5,694 nt of DNA. Source: Verrucomicrobiia bacterium (GTDB taxonomy: Bacteria; Verrucomicrobiota; Verrucomicrobiae; Limisphaerales; UBA11358). Positions 5,289 through 5,694 of this stretch are shown in pieces (the stretch's first letter is position 1; each line of letters opens with the position of its first letter). The DNA is taken from assembly GCA_030042375.1 (NCBI GenBank), contig JASHZU010000322.1:1-5694 (forward strand), written 5' to 3'. A model generated the notes under the pieces. It saw only the letters and a program-made list of their open reading frames with translations. It made no database searches and was not told where the DNA came from. Both the position numbers and the translations under genes were made by a program.

Positions 5289-5694
5289 GTGAATACGCAA
5301 TTTTCCATTGCCGCCCATTGGCCGGAAAGCTTCGACGAAGCCGGCCTGCGCGACTGGGTTGAGCGATTGCGTGAGCAATTGCCCGGGCCAGTTTCGCTGG
5401 GTCTCGTATTCATGTCCCCGGATTTTTTTCCCCATGCGGCGGCTACGCTGGAAATTCTCCGCGTGCACGGCCGCATCCCCCTGCTGGCCGGATGTTCCGG
5501 CGCAGGCCTGATTGTCCGGGACGAGGAAATTGAAAACGCCTCGGGAATCGTCCTGGCCCTTTACACGCTGCCCGGCGCGAAACTGAAAGGCTTTCGCTTC
5601 ACACAATCCCAGGTGGAGGAAGCCAACGGCGCAGCTTACTGGCACTTGGAGACCGGCATCGAACCCTCTCGCACCAACGGCTGGCTCGCGTTCC
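5289..5694 (+). CDS. FIST-domain sensory protein, N-terminal part (runs off the window)
   Basis: The first 135 residues of a protein with a FIST N-terminal domain, a predicted ligand-sensing module found alone or in signalling proteins and thought to bind small molecules such as amino acids. Visible traits: an N-terminal amphipathic stretch with WVERLREQL (23-31); a beta strand SLGLVFMSPDFF (36-47), after which the domain typically collects stored ligands; LLAGCSGAGLI (65-75), matching the family's GC-(S/T)-xxG turn; and a second strand GIVLALYTLPGAKL (86-99). The GTG at 5289 is chosen because the domain begins right after it, no in-frame ATG precedes it, and a promoter-like element fits a leaderless start there; GTG 5284 runs into a stop at once. 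The 3' part and any attached output domain lie outside the window. It is divergent from the phosphorylase gene, and a functional link to hopanoids is not shown. Confidence 0.82.
   Translation, partial: MNTQFSIAAHWPESFDEAGLRDWVERLREQLPGPVSLGLVFMSPDFFPHAAATLEILRVHGRIPLLAGCSGAGLIVRDEEIENASGIVLALYTLPGAKLKGFRFTQSQVEEANGAAYWHLETGIEPSRTNGWLAF

Noticed and set aside
5250..5645. 131-codon minus-strand frame opposite the FIST gene
   Set aside because: The plus frame gives a clear FIST N-terminal domain with promoter and start; the antisense frame has no recognisable motif.

Overview
The window looks like chromosomal DNA from a hopanoid-making Gram-negative bacterium, moderately GC-rich and densely packed. 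My best guess is the Verrucomicrobiota or a PVC relative. This rests on gene content, the lack of Shine-Dalgarno sequences, and an intergenic repeat of the 'cttcgtgtctttcgtgt' type that I associate with such genomes. It is an impression, not a computed assignment.

Left part (1-3794, + strand): five genes joined end to end. They are the C-terminal part of a sensor histidine kinase (cut by the window edge), an NtrC-type sigma-54 activator, an unrecognised 86-residue membrane-anchored basic protein, a presqualene diphosphate synthase (HpnD), and a YdjC-family deacetylase (HpnK). The junctions are ATGA, ATGA, TGAATG and TAAAATG, so these genes are almost certainly one transcript and probably translationally coupled. 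After 45 bases holding a short tandem-like repeat comes a small four-helix EamA/DMT-type membrane protein (3840-4268), with a hairpin just behind it.

Middle (4269-4523): about 255 bases between convergent genes. It holds the hairpin, an imperfect direct repeat that may be a relic of an insertion-sequence end, a doubtful 26-codon ORF, and a second hairpin at the end of the opposing gene.

Right part: on the - strand a nucleoside phosphorylase of the hopanoid-associated HpnG type (4524-5171). Divergent from it is the start of a FIST-domain sensory protein (5289 to the edge). The 117-base gap between them has a plausible sigma-70-type promoter on each strand, each placed so that its transcript would be leaderless or nearly so.

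Together the genes suggest a hopanoid locus. HpnD makes presqualene diphosphate for squalene. HpnG trims adenosylhopane during side-chain building. HpnK is known elsewhere to deacetylate N-acetylglucosaminyl bacteriohopanetetrol. The DMT protein could move a lipid or sugar-lipid across the membrane. The unusual point is that the biosynthetic genes are fused in operon fashion to a two-component sigma-54 system, with a small unknown membrane protein between regulator and enzymes. The other hopanoid genes (squalene-hopene cyclase, hpnC, hpnE, hpnH, hpnI, hpnJ) are not in this window.
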